A DNA stretch of 64,000 nt from Candidatus Zipacnadia bacterium (GCA_029821735.1 JALGSU010000006.1:1-64000), one strand, 5' to 3'; shown: positions 41,827 through 51,601, counted from the first letter of the stretch. Notes: generated by a model not told the origin, from the letters alone. Translations and numbers: made by a program.

Positions 41827-42855
41827 GTGCCGGTCGAGAGCGTACCGGAGCTTACCGAACGGCAGAGGGCCATCCTCAAGGCCATCGTGGCAGAGCACGT
41901 GGCGACCGGACAACCGGTCTCCTCGAAAGCGCTGTGCACGGGCCACGGATTCGACTGCAGTTCGGCAACAATTCGCAATGAGATGGTGCGGCTGACGGAG
42001 TTGGGCTACCTCGGTCAGCCACACACATCAGCGGGCCGGGTGCCGCTCGGGCCAGGCTATCGTCTCTACGTCAACGATCTGACCACCCGCAGCGATCGAA
42101 TCAACCGCGAGATGGCGTGGGTGCAGGGCGAACTGCGGCGAGTGGGCGAGCGCTTTGATTCCGCGCTGCAGCTCACCTCCGCGATGCTGGCGCAGATCAC
42201 GCGCTGCGCAGCCATGGTGTCCAGCCCCGGTCCACACGGGGCCGCCATCATCGACCTGAGCCTGTCGCCCGTGAGCGCGCACAACGTGCTATTGTCCCTC
42301 CTCGACGAGGAGGGCACCACTGAGCAGGTGCTGATCGAGACGGGCGAGCCAGTGAGCGTTACGCAACTGGCGGCGCTTGAGGAGGCCCTGCGCGGACGCA
42401 TGCTCAACAAGCCCGCAGGGATGGAGCCGGACCTCGGGAACCTGCCCGGCGGCGACCATGATTTGGTGACAGGTATCCGAAACGCCTTCGCCGAGACAGC
42501 CACCGGCCAGATCTATGTGGAAGGCACGACATATATGCTCGACCAGCCCGAGTTCGGCACGACGGGCTCGCTGCGTCGGGTGATGAACACACTGAACCGT
42601 TCGCCGGTCGTACGCCGCATGCTCCAGGGAGCTGCACCCGCCAAGGCGGTGGCAGTGAACATCGGCGACGAGCATGGTATCGAGCCGCTGCGGGACTGCT
42701 CGGTGGTCGCCGCCAGCTACCACGTTCGTGGTCAGCGCGCGGGCGCTTTGGGCGTGGTGGGCCCGATGCGCATGGACTATCGCCTGGCGATGGAGACAGT
42801 CGCGGGGATAGCAGGGGAACTCAGCTACATATTCAGCAGAACGTCGGTGCGTTAG
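41827..42855 (+). CDS. hrcA: heat-inducible transcription repressor HrcA
   Basis: A 342-residue protein from GTG 41827, with AGAGG 8 bases upstream. An in-frame ATG at 41782 would add 15 residues but lies only about 12 bases from the expected transcription start without a ribosome binding site. It has a winged helix-turn-helix (LTERQRAILKAIVAEHVATGQPVSSKAL, CSSATIRNEMVRLTELGYLGQPHTSAGRVPL) and the C-terminal IclR-like ligand domain (GIEPLRDCSVVAASYHVRGQRAGALGVVGPMRMDY). HrcA represses chaperone genes by binding CIRCE. Confidence 0.93.
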   Translation: MPVESVPELTERQRAILKAIVAEHVATGQPVSSKALCTGHGFDCSSATIRNEMVRLTELGYLGQPHTSAGRVPLGPGYRLYVNDLTTRSDRINREMAWVQGELRRVGERFDSALQLTSAMLAQITRCAAMVSSPGPHGAAIIDLSLSPVSAHNVLLSLLDEEGTTEQVLIETGEPVSVTQLAALEEALRGRMLNKPAGMEPDLGNLPGGDHDLVTGIRNAFAETATGQIYVEGTTYMLDQPEFGTTGSLRRVMNTLNRSPVVRRMLQGAAPAKAVAVNIGDEHGIEPLRDCSVVAASYHVRGQRAGALGVVGPMRMDYRLAMETVAGIAGELSYIFSRTSVR

Positions 42856-42899
42856 TCGCACGGCATGCTTTGACGAAGCAGGAGGTCGCGAAGATACAG

Positions 42900-43454
42900 A
42901 TGCAGGACAAAGAAGACAACGGGCGTATTGAGATAGAAGCAGAGGGCGACGAGCCCGCCCCGGAGGCACAGCCTGAGAACGAAGGTGCCGATGAGGTGGC
43001 GCGCCTGCAGGCGATGTATGACGAAGAGCATGACAGGCACCTGAGAGCGGTCGCAGAGTTGCAGAACTTCAAGCGGCGCACCACACGCGACCAGACCCAG
43101 CGCCTTCAGTTCGCCAACCAGGAACTGCTCTCGCATGTCATCCCGATCATGGACAACTTGCGTCGCGCTCTGGATCACGAGGCGGAGGCGGAGAGCGGTG
43201 ATTTTGCACGCGGCGTGGAACTCGTGGTGGGACAGTTCCACGAGATGCTGGCGTCATTTGGCGTGCAGGCGGTGGTAGCTGAGGGCCAGCCCTTCGACCC
43301 CCAGGTGCACGAGGCCGTGGCACAAGTTGAGACCGATCTGGTGCCCGAGGGCACGATCGTCGAGGTGGACACGCCCGGTTACTGCCTGCACGACCGGTGT
43401 CTGCGACCGGCGAAAGTCGTGGTCGCCAGAGCCCCGGGCGAGCGCCCAGCGTAG
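42900..43454 (+). CDS. grpE: nucleotide exchange factor GrpE
   Basis: A 184-residue DnaK co-chaperone: an acidic N-terminus, a long helix (EVARLQAMYDEEHDRHLRAVAELQNFKRRTTRDQ) and the C-terminal beta domain signature (VAEGQPFDPQVHEAVAQVETDLVPEGTIVEVDTPGYCLHDRCLRPAKVVVA). The start is not certain: ATG 42900 has GGAGG 14 bases upstream, and a TTG at 42870 would give 194 residues but no ribosome binding site. hrcA precedes it by about 45 bases. dnaK and dnaJ, the usual next genes, are absent here. Confidence 0.92.
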   Translation: MQDKEDNGRIEIEAEGDEPAPEAQPENEGADEVARLQAMYDEEHDRHLRAVAELQNFKRRTTRDQTQRLQFANQELLSHVIPIMDNLRRALDHEAEAESGDFARGVELVVGQFHEMLASFGVQAVVAEGQPFDPQVHEAVAQVETDLVPEGTIVEVDTPGYCLHDRCLRPAKVVVARAPGERPA

Positions 43455-43475
43455 TTCGGGGCAATTCGCGTCGTC

Positions 43476-43505
43476 TTGACAGTACAGCGGGGCGGGGGAT
43501 ATAAT
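43476..43505 (+). promoter_or_regulatory. consensus sigma-70-type promoter for ftsZ
   Basis: Perfect TTGACA (43476-43481), an 18-base spacer and perfect TATAAT (43500-43505). Transcription would start near 43512, giving a very short leader before ATG 43527. This is the strongest promoter match in the window. Confidence 0.9.
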
Positions 43506-43526
43506 CGCCCGCAACCGGAGGTGGCC

Positions 43527-44717
43527 ATGGCTACATCGCACGAAGGCCCCAAGGAGGGAGCCGGTAGTATGCTGAGGCCGGGCGTAGAGGAATACGCGAA
43601 GATCCGCGTCGTCGGAGTTGGGGGCGGCGGATCGAACGCAGTTGACCGGATGATCGAGGCCGGACTGATGGGTGTTGAGTATCTTGCTATCAACACCGAT
43701 CGTCAGGTTCTCGACATGTCAGCCGCTGACAAGAAACTGCAGGTCGGCGAACAACTCACGCGCGGTCTGGGGACGGGTGGCGACCCGGAACTGGGTCGTC
43801 AGGCTGCCGAGGAAAGCCGTCAGGAGATCCTCATGGCGCTGGATGGGGCCGATATGGTCTTCATCACAGCGGGCATGGGTGGAGGCACCGGTACCGGTGC
43901 GAGCCCGGTCGTGGCGGAAGTTTCGCGCGAACTGGGAGCACTGACCGTGGCGGTAGCGACGCGTCCGTTCGGAGTCGAGGGCAAGCGGCGTCAGGAACTG
44001 GCGGACACAGGTGTCGAAGCGTTGAAGGCAAACGTGGACACCCTGATCGTCATCCCGAACGACCGCCTGCTGACTCTCACCGAAGAGGAGCTCACCCTGC
44101 AGCAGGCCTTTGCGCTGGCGGACACGATCCTCCAGCAGGGCGTGCAGGGCATATCCGAGGTCATCGTGGTGCCCGGTCTGGTAAACTTGGACTTCAACGA
44201 CGTGCGCGCGGTCATGAAGGACGCGGGCACGGCGATGATGGGCATCGGCGAGGCCGCTGGCGAGGGACGCGCGGCGGAAGCCGCCGCCGACGCCATCAAC
44301 AGCATGCTGCTCGAGACGGGTATCGAGGGCGCTACCTCGATCCTGCTCAACATCACCGGTGGCCCCGACATGACGCTGTCAGAAGTTCATGACGCGTCGA
44401 AGATCGTTCAGGAAGCCGCTCAGGGCACAGAGGGCGCGGACCTCACGCTCGGCGCCGTCGTGGACGAGAAGATGGAGGGCAGCCTGCGCGTGACGGTGCT
44501 GGCCACGGGCTTCGACCGAGACGTGACCGGTCGCCCGCGACCGCCGGTGACAGTTGCCGGAAGCGCCGCCGCGACTGAGGCGCCTGAACCGAGGGCTGCA
44601 GAGCCGAGGGCTGCGGATCCAGCGGCCCCGACGCAGACAGCCACGGCCTTCGACGAGGATCTGCCGACGTACGACGAGGACGACATCGACATCCCGGCCT
44701 TCCTGCGCCGCAGGTAA
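43527..44717 (+). CDS. ftsZ: cell division protein FtsZ
   Basis: A tubulin-like GTPase that forms the division ring. Nucleotide-binding segments: [21 protein letters not shown], the tubulin signature [16 protein letters not shown] and the T7-loop region [12 protein letters not shown] proline/alanine linker precedes the conserved C-terminal peptide [12 protein letters not shown], which binds FtsA and other partners. Length is 396 residues from ATG 43527 (GGAGG 5 bases upstream). A start at ATG 43569 ([16 protein letters not shown]), preceded by AAGGAGG at 11 bases, also fits the family N-terminus and cannot be excluded. It has its own promoter and terminator; ftsA and ftsQ are not adjacent. 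Confidence 0.95.
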   Translation: MATSHEGPKEGAGSMLRPGVEEYAKIRVVGVGGGGSNAVDRMIEAGLMGVEYLAINTDRQVLDMSAADKKLQVGEQLTRGLGTGGDPELGRQAAEESRQEILMALDGADMVFITAGMGGGTGTGASPVVAEVSRELGALTVAVATRPFGVEGKRRQELADTGVEALKANVDTLIVIPNDRLLTLTEEELTLQQAFALADTILQQGVQGISEVIVVPGLVNLDFNDVRAVMKDAGTAMMGIGEAAGEGRAAEAAADAINSMLLETGIEGATSILLNITGGPDMTLSEVHDASKIVQEAAQGTEGADLTLGAVVDEKMEGSLRVTVLATGFDRDVTGRPRPPVTVAGSAAATEAPEPRAAEPRAADPAAPTQTATAFDEDLPTYDEDDIDIPAFLRRR

Positions 44718-44740
44718 GGGCCGCGAGACCAGATAACCAG

Positions 44741-44771
44741 ACGCCGCTGCCCACCGTGGGCAGCGGCGTTT
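44741..44771. terminator. bidirectional intrinsic terminator after ftsZ
   Basis: A perfect 13-bp stem with a 3-base loop (44741-44753 with 44757-44769), then TTT on the plus strand. It separates ftsZ from the convergent glycosyltransferase genes. Confidence 0.75.
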
Positions 44772-44795
44772 CCATGTATGCGTGACTGCTGCCCG

Positions 44796-45956
44796 TCAAT
44801 CCAGCAGGCTCTCGTATATCTCCCCCACCTGGCGTGCCACCCGACGCACATCGAAGTGTGCCATCGCCCGCTCGTGACCAGCCTTTGCCATGCGCCCGGC
44901 AAGCTCTCGATCGCCGAGGATGGTGGCGATAGCTTCAGCCAGTGGTTCATGCTCATGGGTGGGCACGAGGAGACCGGTCTCCCCGTCAAGCACGATCTCC
45001 GGGACACCGCCCGATGCGGTTGCGACCACAGGCAGAGAGGTTGCCATGGCCTCGATGATCACGCGCCCGAAGGGCTCGTCCACTGAGGGCAGCACCAGGA
45101 GGTCGCTGAGGCGCAAGAGGTCTGCGACGTCATCGCGGAAGCCCAGCCAAACCACGTGACCCTCGACCCGCAGCGCGGCGGCAAGATCGCGAAGCTCTTG
45201 CTCGTACGAACTGTCCCAGAACGCGACTTCGCCGACCACCAGCAGCCTCGCCTCCGGGATGCGCTGCACGACCTGGGCCCACGCTCGCAACAGCGCCTGG
45301 TGGCCCTTCCACGGAGTGAGCCGGCCCACCACACACGCCAGCGGCGCGCCGAGGAGCAGCCCAAGTTCTTCGCGCAGGCCCGGGGGGGGCGGCCCGGGCT
45401 CGAAACGATCGAGCGGGATCCCGTTGGGCACCAGGTGCACGGTGCACGGCAGGCCATCAAACTGCCCGGCGACGGCCTCGGAGATGGCGATGACATCGGG
45501 CCCCAAGCGGCGGGCAGCGCGCGCAAGCCACGCATGGGCCCCCGGCTCGGTGAGCAGGTCCCGCATGTGCCAGACGACCGGGAGGCGTTGCAGGCGCGCG
45601 GCCGCACCAGCTATCAGATGCATCTTCGTGGAGTTGGTGTGCACGATACTCGGTGCGATGGCGCGCAGTTGTCTGCCAAGGCGGCGGGCAATGCCGAGGG
45701 CTTTGACACCGCGGCGCAGATTGCCGGCGAGGCCGCCGCCGAGCGAGCCGCGCTTGTCATCGTACAGATCACTGGGGGGCACACCCGGGATATACTGGAG
45801 ATCGCCGGCGGCTTCAGGGACCCACTGGGCGCCAGGCTGGTGCAGCACGACCGGCTCGAAACGCTCCCGATCAAGGTGAGCCACCAGTTCCAGCAGGCTT
45901 TTCTCGGCGCCACCGATCTGGTCGGCGTGATCCACGTACGCGACGGTGGTTGTCAT
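44796..45956 (-). CDS. GT4 family glycosyltransferase
   Basis: A 386-residue retaining glycosyltransferase of the GT-B fold. The N-terminal half opens AYVDHADQIGGAEKSLLELV, a typical acceptor-loop start. The C-terminal half has VGRLTPWKGHQALLRA and the E-x7-E motif region EPFGRVIIEAMATSLPVVATASGGVPEIVLDGETGLLV, which binds the nucleotide-sugar. It transfers a sugar in polysaccharide or glycolipid assembly on the cytoplasmic face. The start overlaps the upstream gene's stop as ATGA, so the two are translationally coupled. Confidence 0.9.
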   Translation of the reverse strand: MTTTVAYVDHADQIGGAEKSLLELVAHLDRERFEPVVLHQPGAQWVPEAAGDLQYIPGVPPSDLYDDKRGSLGGGLAGNLRRGVKALGIARRLGRQLRAIAPSIVHTNSTKMHLIAGAAARLQRLPVVWHMRDLLTEPGAHAWLARAARRLGPDVIAISEAVAGQFDGLPCTVHLVPNGIPLDRFEPGPPPPGLREELGLLLGAPLACVVGRLTPWKGHQALLRAWAQVVQRIPEARLLVVGEVAFWDSSYEQELRDLAAALRVEGHVVWLGFRDDVADLLRLSDLLVLPSVDEPFGRVIIEAMATSLPVVATASGGVPEIVLDGETGLLVPTHEHEPLAEAIATILGDRELAGRMAKAGHERAMAHFDVRRVARQVGEIYESLLD

Positions 45957-47134
45957 TGTGCTCCGCCCGCCGCATCTGCCGGGACGTTGATGCGCTCAAC
46001 CTGCTCGATGAACCGCGCCGCAACGCGGTCCCAGGTGAACTCATCGAGCACGCGGGCGCGTGCCGCCTCCCCAAGCGCAGCGGCACGGGCCGGGTCAGCC
46101 AGCAGACCAGCAACGGCCTCGGCCAGCCCGGCCGCATCGTCAGTGTCGACCAATAGCCCCGTCTCCCCCTCAGCGATGGCGTCGGGGATGCCGCCGAAGC
46201 GGGTGCCCACCGAGGGCTTCCCGCACGCAGCCGCTTCCATGTATGCCAGCCCGAGGCCCTCTGCGAGTTCGCCAGGCACGGGGCGGCTGGGCATGACGAA
46301 GAGGTCACAGGCATGGTAGCACGCGGCCATCCGCTCGTCCGGAACGCGTCCAGTGAAGACGACGCTGTCGGCCAGGCCCAGTTCATCAACCAGTGCCTCA
46401 AGCGGCTCGCGTGTGGGGCCATCGCCCGCTATCACGTAGACGGCGTCCGGAACCGCCCGGAGGATCTCGGGCATGGCGCGCAACACGATGTCGTGGCCCT
46501 TGCGACCGACCAGTCGTGCGAGGGTCAGCAGCACGCGTCGGTTCCCGATACCGTGCTGATTACGGAACTGCTCGACGTCACCGGCCTCGACCGCAAAGCG
46601 CTCAGCCCGGACGCCACCGTACATGATGCTGACCCGATCCTGTGGGGCTTTCGCCTGGAGGAAGAGATCCGCTGTGAAGTTGCTTATGGCCATGAAGAGC
46701 GCAGCGCGCCGCATGACGATGCGCTGCACCAGCCGTTTGATGAGCTGGCCGCCCGTATGACTGAACTCGCCACCGTAGCCGATAAGGACGAATGGCCGAC
46801 GCAGAAATCGCCCAGCCCAGATCGCTGCGGGGCCCTCTGGCGACCATTTGGTGGCGACCAGGCAGCGCGGCGGGCCGCCGAGTTCGCGCGCGGCTTGCTC
46901 GGCCCCCGCGGAGAGCTGCAATGCGGCACCGACGTAGCTGCCTCGGGTCGGCACTCGGACGACCGGGAAGGGCAGAGCCTCGTCCACCGAATCGCTGTCC
47001 GACTGGGCGCTGGCCACTACTGCGATATCCACTCCCGCCCGCGCAACGGCGCTCGCGAGTTCGTACGTGTAGGTCTGGATGCCCCCAAGTTGGGGCGGAA
47101 AATCATCGGCGAGGAAGATCAGACGCATCGGCAC
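45953..47134 (-). CDS. GT4 family glycosyltransferase
   Basis: A 393-residue GT-B glycosyltransferase beginning MPMRLIFLADDFPPQLGGIQTYTYELA, with LLTLARLVGRKGHDIVLRAMPEIL and a donor-binding segment GLGLAYMEAAACGKPSVGTRFGGIPDAIAEGETGLLV. It resembles phosphatidyl-myo-inositol mannosyltransferase-type GT4 proteins, but the acceptor is not predictable. The GTG at 47134 has AAGGAGG 8 bases upstream; an ATG two codons later is possible. First gene of a coupled two-gene glycosyltransferase unit. Confidence 0.9.
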   Translation of the reverse strand: MPMRLIFLADDFPPQLGGIQTYTYELASAVARAGVDIAVVASAQSDSDSVDEALPFPVVRVPTRGSYVGAALQLSAGAEQAARELGGPPRCLVATKWSPEGPAAIWAGRFLRRPFVLIGYGGEFSHTGGQLIKRLVQRIVMRRAALFMAISNFTADLFLQAKAPQDRVSIMYGGVRAERFAVEAGDVEQFRNQHGIGNRRVLLTLARLVGRKGHDIVLRAMPEILRAVPDAVYVIAGDGPTREPLEALVDELGLADSVVFTGRVPDERMAACYHACDLFVMPSRPVPGELAEGLGLAYMEAAACGKPSVGTRFGGIPDAIAEGETGLLVDTDDAAGLAEAVAGLLADPARAAALGEAARARVLDEFTWDRVAARFIEQVERINVPADAAGGAQ

Positions 47135-47280
47135 TCAGGCGTCCTCCTTGGCGGCAATGGCGACCGGTTCGGATTGACAAGAGAGGTGAGCCCCGCCCAC
47201 ACGTGGAATGACGGGCACGTGGGATCCCTCCGGTTCTATGCCAAAAAACGGTCGGTGCCAGACAGCCGACGGGAGCAACA

Positions 47281-48228
47281 ATGAATAACTCCCTGAGAAT
47301 CTTCAGCGGCAGCTCGCACCCCAAGCTGGCCCATGACATTTGCGACGAACTCGACATCCCGCTTGGCAAGTCCCGAACCGTCCGCTTCGCGAACGACAAC
47401 CTCTTCGTTCAGATTGAGGAGAATGTTCGCGAGAAGGATGTCTTCGTCCTGCAAACAGCCTTGCCACCGGTGAATGACCACCTCATGGAACTGTGCATGA
47501 TGGTGGACGCGTTGCACCACGCCTCGGCGCGGCGTATCACGGCGATCATCCCCTACTACTTCTACGTTCGCTCCGACAAGAAGGACGCCCCGCGCATATC
47601 GGTGACGGCGCGACTGGTGGCCGACCTGTTGGCCGCTGCCGGAGTCAGCCGCGTGCTGACCATGACTCTGCACTCGGATCAGGTGCAGGGGTTCTTCCGC
47701 ACGCCCGCCGACCAGCTCTCCGCGATTCCCCTCGTGTGTGACTACTTCCGCGAGTGGGACCTGACCGATTTCGTGGTGGTCGCGCCGGACGCGGGCAGCG
47801 CCAAGCGCGCGGGGGCGTACGCGACGCGCTTGGACCTGCCGCTGGCCATTGGCGACAAGCGTCGCGTCCCGGGGCACAGCGACGAGGTGGAGATCCACGG
47901 TGTTGTTGGGGAGGTAGAGGGCAAGAGGGCCATCGTCTTCGATGACGAGATCGCCACCGCGGGCTCCATGCTTAAGTTGGCGCAGTATCTGCAGAGCTGT
48001 TGCGGCGTGGAAGAAGTCTACGCGGGTGCCGCTCACGGAGTTCTCGTGGGCCCGGCGGTTGAGCGACTGAGCCAACCACCGTTCAAGCTCGTGGCGGTCA
48101 CCGACTCCCTGCCCCTCCCCCCGGAAGCCGAGGGCGGCAACATAGAGCAGGTATCGGTCGCCCCTCTCTTTGCTCGCGCGATCACAGCCATTCACACCGG
48201 CGAGTCAGTTTCTGCGCTCTTCCGCTAA
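47281..48228 (+). CDS. prs: ribose-phosphate pyrophosphokinase (divergent)
   Basis: A 315-residue enzyme that makes PRPP from ribose 5-phosphate and ATP for nucleotide, His and Trp synthesis. It begins LRIFSGSSHPKLA with the usual FANDN..VQI region. Family motifs are present in altered form: PYYFYVRSDKKDAPRISVTARL for the usual PYFGYARQDRK, MTLHSDQVQGFF, the catalytic loop IGDKRR, and a PRPP-binding loop FDDEIATAGSM for VDDMIDTGG. These changes resemble a known Prs subgroup rather than loss of function. GGGAG precedes the start. Confidence 0.9.
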   Translation: MNNSLRIFSGSSHPKLAHDICDELDIPLGKSRTVRFANDNLFVQIEENVREKDVFVLQTALPPVNDHLMELCMMVDALHHASARRITAIIPYYFYVRSDKKDAPRISVTARLVADLLAAAGVSRVLTMTLHSDQVQGFFRTPADQLSAIPLVCDYFREWDLTDFVVVAPDAGSAKRAGAYATRLDLPLAIGDKRRVPGHSDEVEIHGVVGEVEGKRAIVFDDEIATAGSMLKLAQYLQSCCGVEEVYAGAAHGVLVGPAVERLSQPPFKLVAVTDSLPLPPEAEGGNIEQVSVAPLFARAITAIHTGESVSALFR

Positions 48229-48320
48229 AGCAACTCAATCCGGGGCCCCGGAATGATCACCAGCGCACCGGCGGCGGCTCTTATCGCGTCGAACGTTGGC
48301 TATATCCTCAGGAGACCATC

Positions 48321-51300
48321 ATGCGCCCGACAATTGCGTTCCTCATCGTCGCTGCCCTCCCGGCATTGGCCGCCGAGGCGCCGTACGACGCCGACGAAAA
48401 CACCGTGCTGCTGATGCACATGGACGAGGGAGAGGGCGAGACGGTCGGCGACAGTTCGGCCTCTGGGCTGAGCGCCACGATGATGGGGGCTCCGCGGGCG
48501 CCGAAGTGGGAAACCGAGGGCATTTTCGACGGCTGCCTGCGCTTTGACGGCATCAACGCTGACGAGGATGGGGACGGCAGAGGCGACGCAGACGGGCTCA
48601 TTCTCCAGGATGAGGGCGAACTGGGCGCGAGCGATGGGCTGACAGTCGAGGCGTGGATCTACCCCGAGCGCGTGGATCTGACCCAGGCTCTGCTCTCACG
48701 CGCCGGAGGGGCGCGTTGGGGGTTCTTCGCTCAGGGCGCAACTCTCTACTTCAGCCTCCAGGTTGAGGGCGAGAACGCCTGGGAGCGTGCGAAGTCCCCG
48801 AACGTACTGCGCGCTGATGTCTGGCAGCACGTGGCGGCCGTATACGACACCGAGTCGATCTCGCTGTACATTGACGGACACGAGGTAGCCCGCGTATCCA
48901 CGACTGGCACACCGCTGGGCGGGCCCTCACTGACCGCTTTTGCCTGTGACACCGACTCGCGCCCTATCGACAGTGCAATTCGCGGCTTCAAAGGACTGAT
49001 GGACGAGGTGAGAGTGTCCAATACCGCCCGCGATGGATTCAATGTGTCCGATGAACGCCGAGAAGCCGCAGCCACAGCTCCTCCGCCGGTCTCAAGCTCG
49101 CCGACTGCCCGGCCCAAATACCCCGACCCGCCCGTACCCGAGCTGAACGCGCGCGAAATCAGCGTCTCCGGCCAAATCCGAGATGCAGACGGTGCGCCGA
49201 TTTCGGGCGTGCAGGTGAGCGATGGCGAGCATGTGGTGAGGACCGATGAGCAGGGGCGGTACGCACTGAACTTCAGCCTGCAGGGGCAACGCTTCGTCAC
49301 GGCGACCCGTCCGCGGGGCTACCAACCCCTTAACACGTGGTACCTACCACTCACAACCGATGGCGAGGAGACGCAGTACGTACAGGATTTCGTCTTCGAG
49401 CCTGATCCGCTGGCCGACCGCGACGATTTCAACTTCCTCACCTGCGGCGATACCCAGTTTAACGACGTGCCCACTTTCACCCATCTGCTCGATGAGTACG
49501 ATCAGCTCACGCAGATGTCGGGCGACCCTGGCTTCTTCACGATCGCCGGCGACCTGACGCTTTTCGGCAGCCAGTGGGAGATGGACATGTACCTGGAAAT
49601 CATGGACCGCTCCCACCTGCCGGTCTACAATTGCTTCGGCGGACACGATGGCAACTACGCGCGCGAGACAGTCGGCCGCGGCAGCATCTACAACTACCAG
49701 CGCAATCTCGGGCCGGCCTGGTATTCGTGGGATTATGGACCGGTGCACTTCGTGACTTACGTCAGCGAGACGAGCTTCCTCGGCGAGGAGGAAGTAGCGC
49801 TGCAGACCGCGTGGCTCGAGGCCGATCTGGCCGCGCAGCCGCAGGGCACGCCAATCATCATCGTGACCCACCAGCCTCCCTACGACTCGCAGCTTGAGGA
49901 ATGGCTCGAGGGATCCAATATCGTCGCCGTCATCTACGGGCACTGGCATCTCATCCACGTTTGTGGTCACGCCGGAGTACCGTTCATCGACACGGGTCCG
50001 ATGCGCGGCCGCGACTGGGGTGCGTTCAGCCGGAACTTCCGGGTGGTCAACTACGCCGATGGCGAAATCCAGACCGAAGTACGCATCTGCGGGCAGGCGC
50101 AGCGGCTCGATATCGTCGCGCCGCAAGGCACGGTGAGCCGGGGGACGGTTCCGGTGCAGGTGAAGGCATATGACACCACTCGGCGGATCGCGGCGGTCAC
50201 CTGCGAGATTGAGGTCGGCGGCCAGACGAGCACCGTGCCGCTTACGCGAACGGGCTACCATACGTGGTCCGGTGAGTGGGACAGTCGCGGAGCGCCCGCA
50301 GGCGAAGTGACCGTGCGCGCAGAGGCCACCGACGAGGACGGACGCGCGTGGGAGGAGAGCGCGACTGCGCAACTGGCCGAGGCCGCGACGGCGATTACGG
50401 CGGCTGATGAGTGGCCCGGGTTCTTCCGCACAGGGCACTCGCGCGCAGTCGAGGAGACCGTGGGCGAGTCGCTGCAGTTGGTCTGGGCGACGAACACCGG
50501 CGGGCGAGTGCAGAAGGCCGTGTCTCCGATTCTCTACAAGGGCCGCCTCTATGTAGGGGTGGACGCCAAAGAGGTGGGACATGCCGGGGTCGGCGTTTCC
50601 TGCTACGCACCCGTCGACGGCAGCCTGATCTGGCACACTGCTACTGACGCCTCGATCTGCTTTGCGCCGACCGCCGTCGATGGTGTGATCTACGCCGTAA
50701 GCGCGGTGGGCACGTGCTACGCGCTCGACGCGGAGACCGGCGCCGAACTATGGCACACGCAGGCCTTCGGTCCGCCCAGCGGCCATCGGCTGGTGCAATG
50801 CTGCCCGGTGATCGAGGGCGACGAGGTGCTTCTCATCGGGGACAGCGGCGTGTGCAAAGTGCTCGACCGCGCCAGCGGGCAACTCCGGCGCGAGATGGGC
50901 TTCGGCGGCAGCGCCATCCACTTCAGCTTCCCCTCGATCATGGAGGGGCGCATCTACGCGGGCATCCGCAAGCTCACGGTGGCCCATGACTACGCCACCG
51001 GAGAGCAAGTGTGGCAGACCGACATCTCAACCGGCAAGATCGCGTCGACGCCGGTGCCCTACCAGGGCCGGCTCTACGTCAACGCCGCCCGGCTGAGTTG
51101 TCTGGACCAGACCAGCGGCGAGTTGCTGTGGGAGCAGGCGGTGTCCACCAGTGGCAACGGTATCTCGGTCGCGGTGCCCGCGGGCGACGTGGTGCTTGCG
51201 AACGGCACGGCCCTACATGCCTTTGACGCTGTGACGGGCGAGCCGCGGTGGGTCCACGAGTTCCCCTACGACGCCGAGGTCGCGAAGCACGACCAGCGGC

Positions 51301-51521
51301 AGACGTGGGCCGGGCAGTCGAGTCCGGCGGTCGCGGGCGGCGTCGCCTTCGTGGGGCACGATGACGGGTGGCTCTACGCATTCGCCGTCGAGGATGGCGA
51401 GGTGCTGTGGCGCTACCATCTGGGAGTGCCCATCAAGGGCTCGCCAATCGTCTCGGGCAACGCGGTGTTCGTGTGTGACTGGGACGGGAACCTGTATGGC
51501 TTCGCGGGGCCTGGAGGATAG
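48321..51521 (+). CDS. secreted fusion: LamG, carboxypeptidase-like, metallophosphoesterase and PQQ-type beta-propeller domains
   Basis: A 1066-residue protein with a signal peptide (MRPTIAFLIVAALPALAAE). Residues about 25-240: LamG-like domain. About 270-345: a regulatory carboxypeptidase-like beta domain (QIRDADGAPISGVQVSDGEHVVRTDEQGRYAL). About 368-600: calcineurin-type phosphoesterase with GDTQ, IAGDLTLFG, GGHDGN, VTHQPPYD and GHWH metal motifs. Gly replaces Asn in the usual GNHD. About 690-1066: repeated PQQ-like blades (DAETGAELWHTQ, DQTSGELLWEQ, DAVTGEPRWVHE, VEDGEVLWRYH). The arrangement suggests an extracellular or surface phosphodiesterase that binds a glycan. CAGGAGA lies 7 bases before the start. 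Confidence 0.85.
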   Translation: MRPTIAFLIVAALPALAAEAPYDADENTVLLMHMDEGEGETVGDSSASGLSATMMGAPRAPKWETEGIFDGCLRFDGINADEDGDGRGDADGLILQDEGELGASDGLTVEAWIYPERVDLTQALLSRAGGARWGFFAQGATLYFSLQVEGENAWERAKSPNVLRADVWQHVAAVYDTESISLYIDGHEVARVSTTGTPLGGPSLTAFACDTDSRPIDSAIRGFKGLMDEVRVSNTARDGFNVSDERREAAATAPPPVSSSPTARPKYPDPPVPELNAREISVSGQIRDADGAPISGVQVSDGEHVVRTDEQGRYALNFSLQGQRFVTATRPRGYQPLNTWYLPLTTDGEETQYVQDFVFEPDPLADRDDFNFLTCGDTQFNDVPTFTHLLDEYDQLTQMSGDPGFFTIAGDLTLFGSQWEMDMYLEIMDRSHLPVYNCFGGHDGNYARETVGRGSIYNYQRNLGPAWYSWDYGPVHFVTYVSETSFLGEEEVALQTAWLEADLAAQPQGTPIIIVTHQPPYDSQLEEWLEGSNIVAVIYGHWHLIHVCGHAGVPFIDTGPMRGRDWGAFSRNFRVVNYADGEIQTEVRICGQAQRLDIVAPQGTVSRGTVPVQVKAYDTTRRIAAVTCEIEVGGQTSTVPLTRTGYHTWSGEWDSRGAPAGEVTVRAEATDEDGRAWEESATAQLAEAATAITAADEWPGFFRTGHSRAVEETVGESLQLVWATNTGGRVQKAVSPILYKGRLYVGVDAKEVGHAGVGVSCYAPVDGSLIWHTATDASICFAPTAVDGVIYAVSAVGTCYALDAETGAELWHTQAFGPPSGHRLVQCCPVIEGDEVLLIGDSGVCKVLDRASGQLRREMGFGGSAIHFSFPSIMEGRIYAGIRKLTVAHDYATGEQVWQTDISTGKIASTPVPYQGRLYVNAARLSCLDQTSGELLWEQAVSTSGNGISVAVPAGDVVLANGTALHAFDAVTGEPRWVHEFPYDAEVAKHDQRQTWAGQSSPAVAGGVAFVGHDDGWLYAFAVEDGEVLWRYHLGVPIKGSPIVSGNAVFVCDWDGNLYGFAGPGG

Positions 51522-51545
51522 CCAGGGAGACGCAGCGGAGAATCG

Positions 51546-51581
51546 AAACGGCCCGCTTCGCGTGTGTGAAGCGGGCCGTTT
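51546..51581. terminator. bidirectional intrinsic terminator
   Basis: A perfect 14-bp inverted repeat with an 8-base loop (51546-51559 with 51568-51581) whose outer three pairs are AAA/TTT. It separates the large secreted phosphoesterase gene from the convergent DnaA-N-like gene. Confidence 0.85.
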
Positions 51582-51601
51582 GCGTTGTCAACAGAGGAGC
51601 A

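Noticed and set aside
47281..48228. Inactive or novel PRPP synthase
   Set aside because: The changes at the catalytic and PRPP motifs look like those of a known subgroup and the KRR loop and DD pair are intact.
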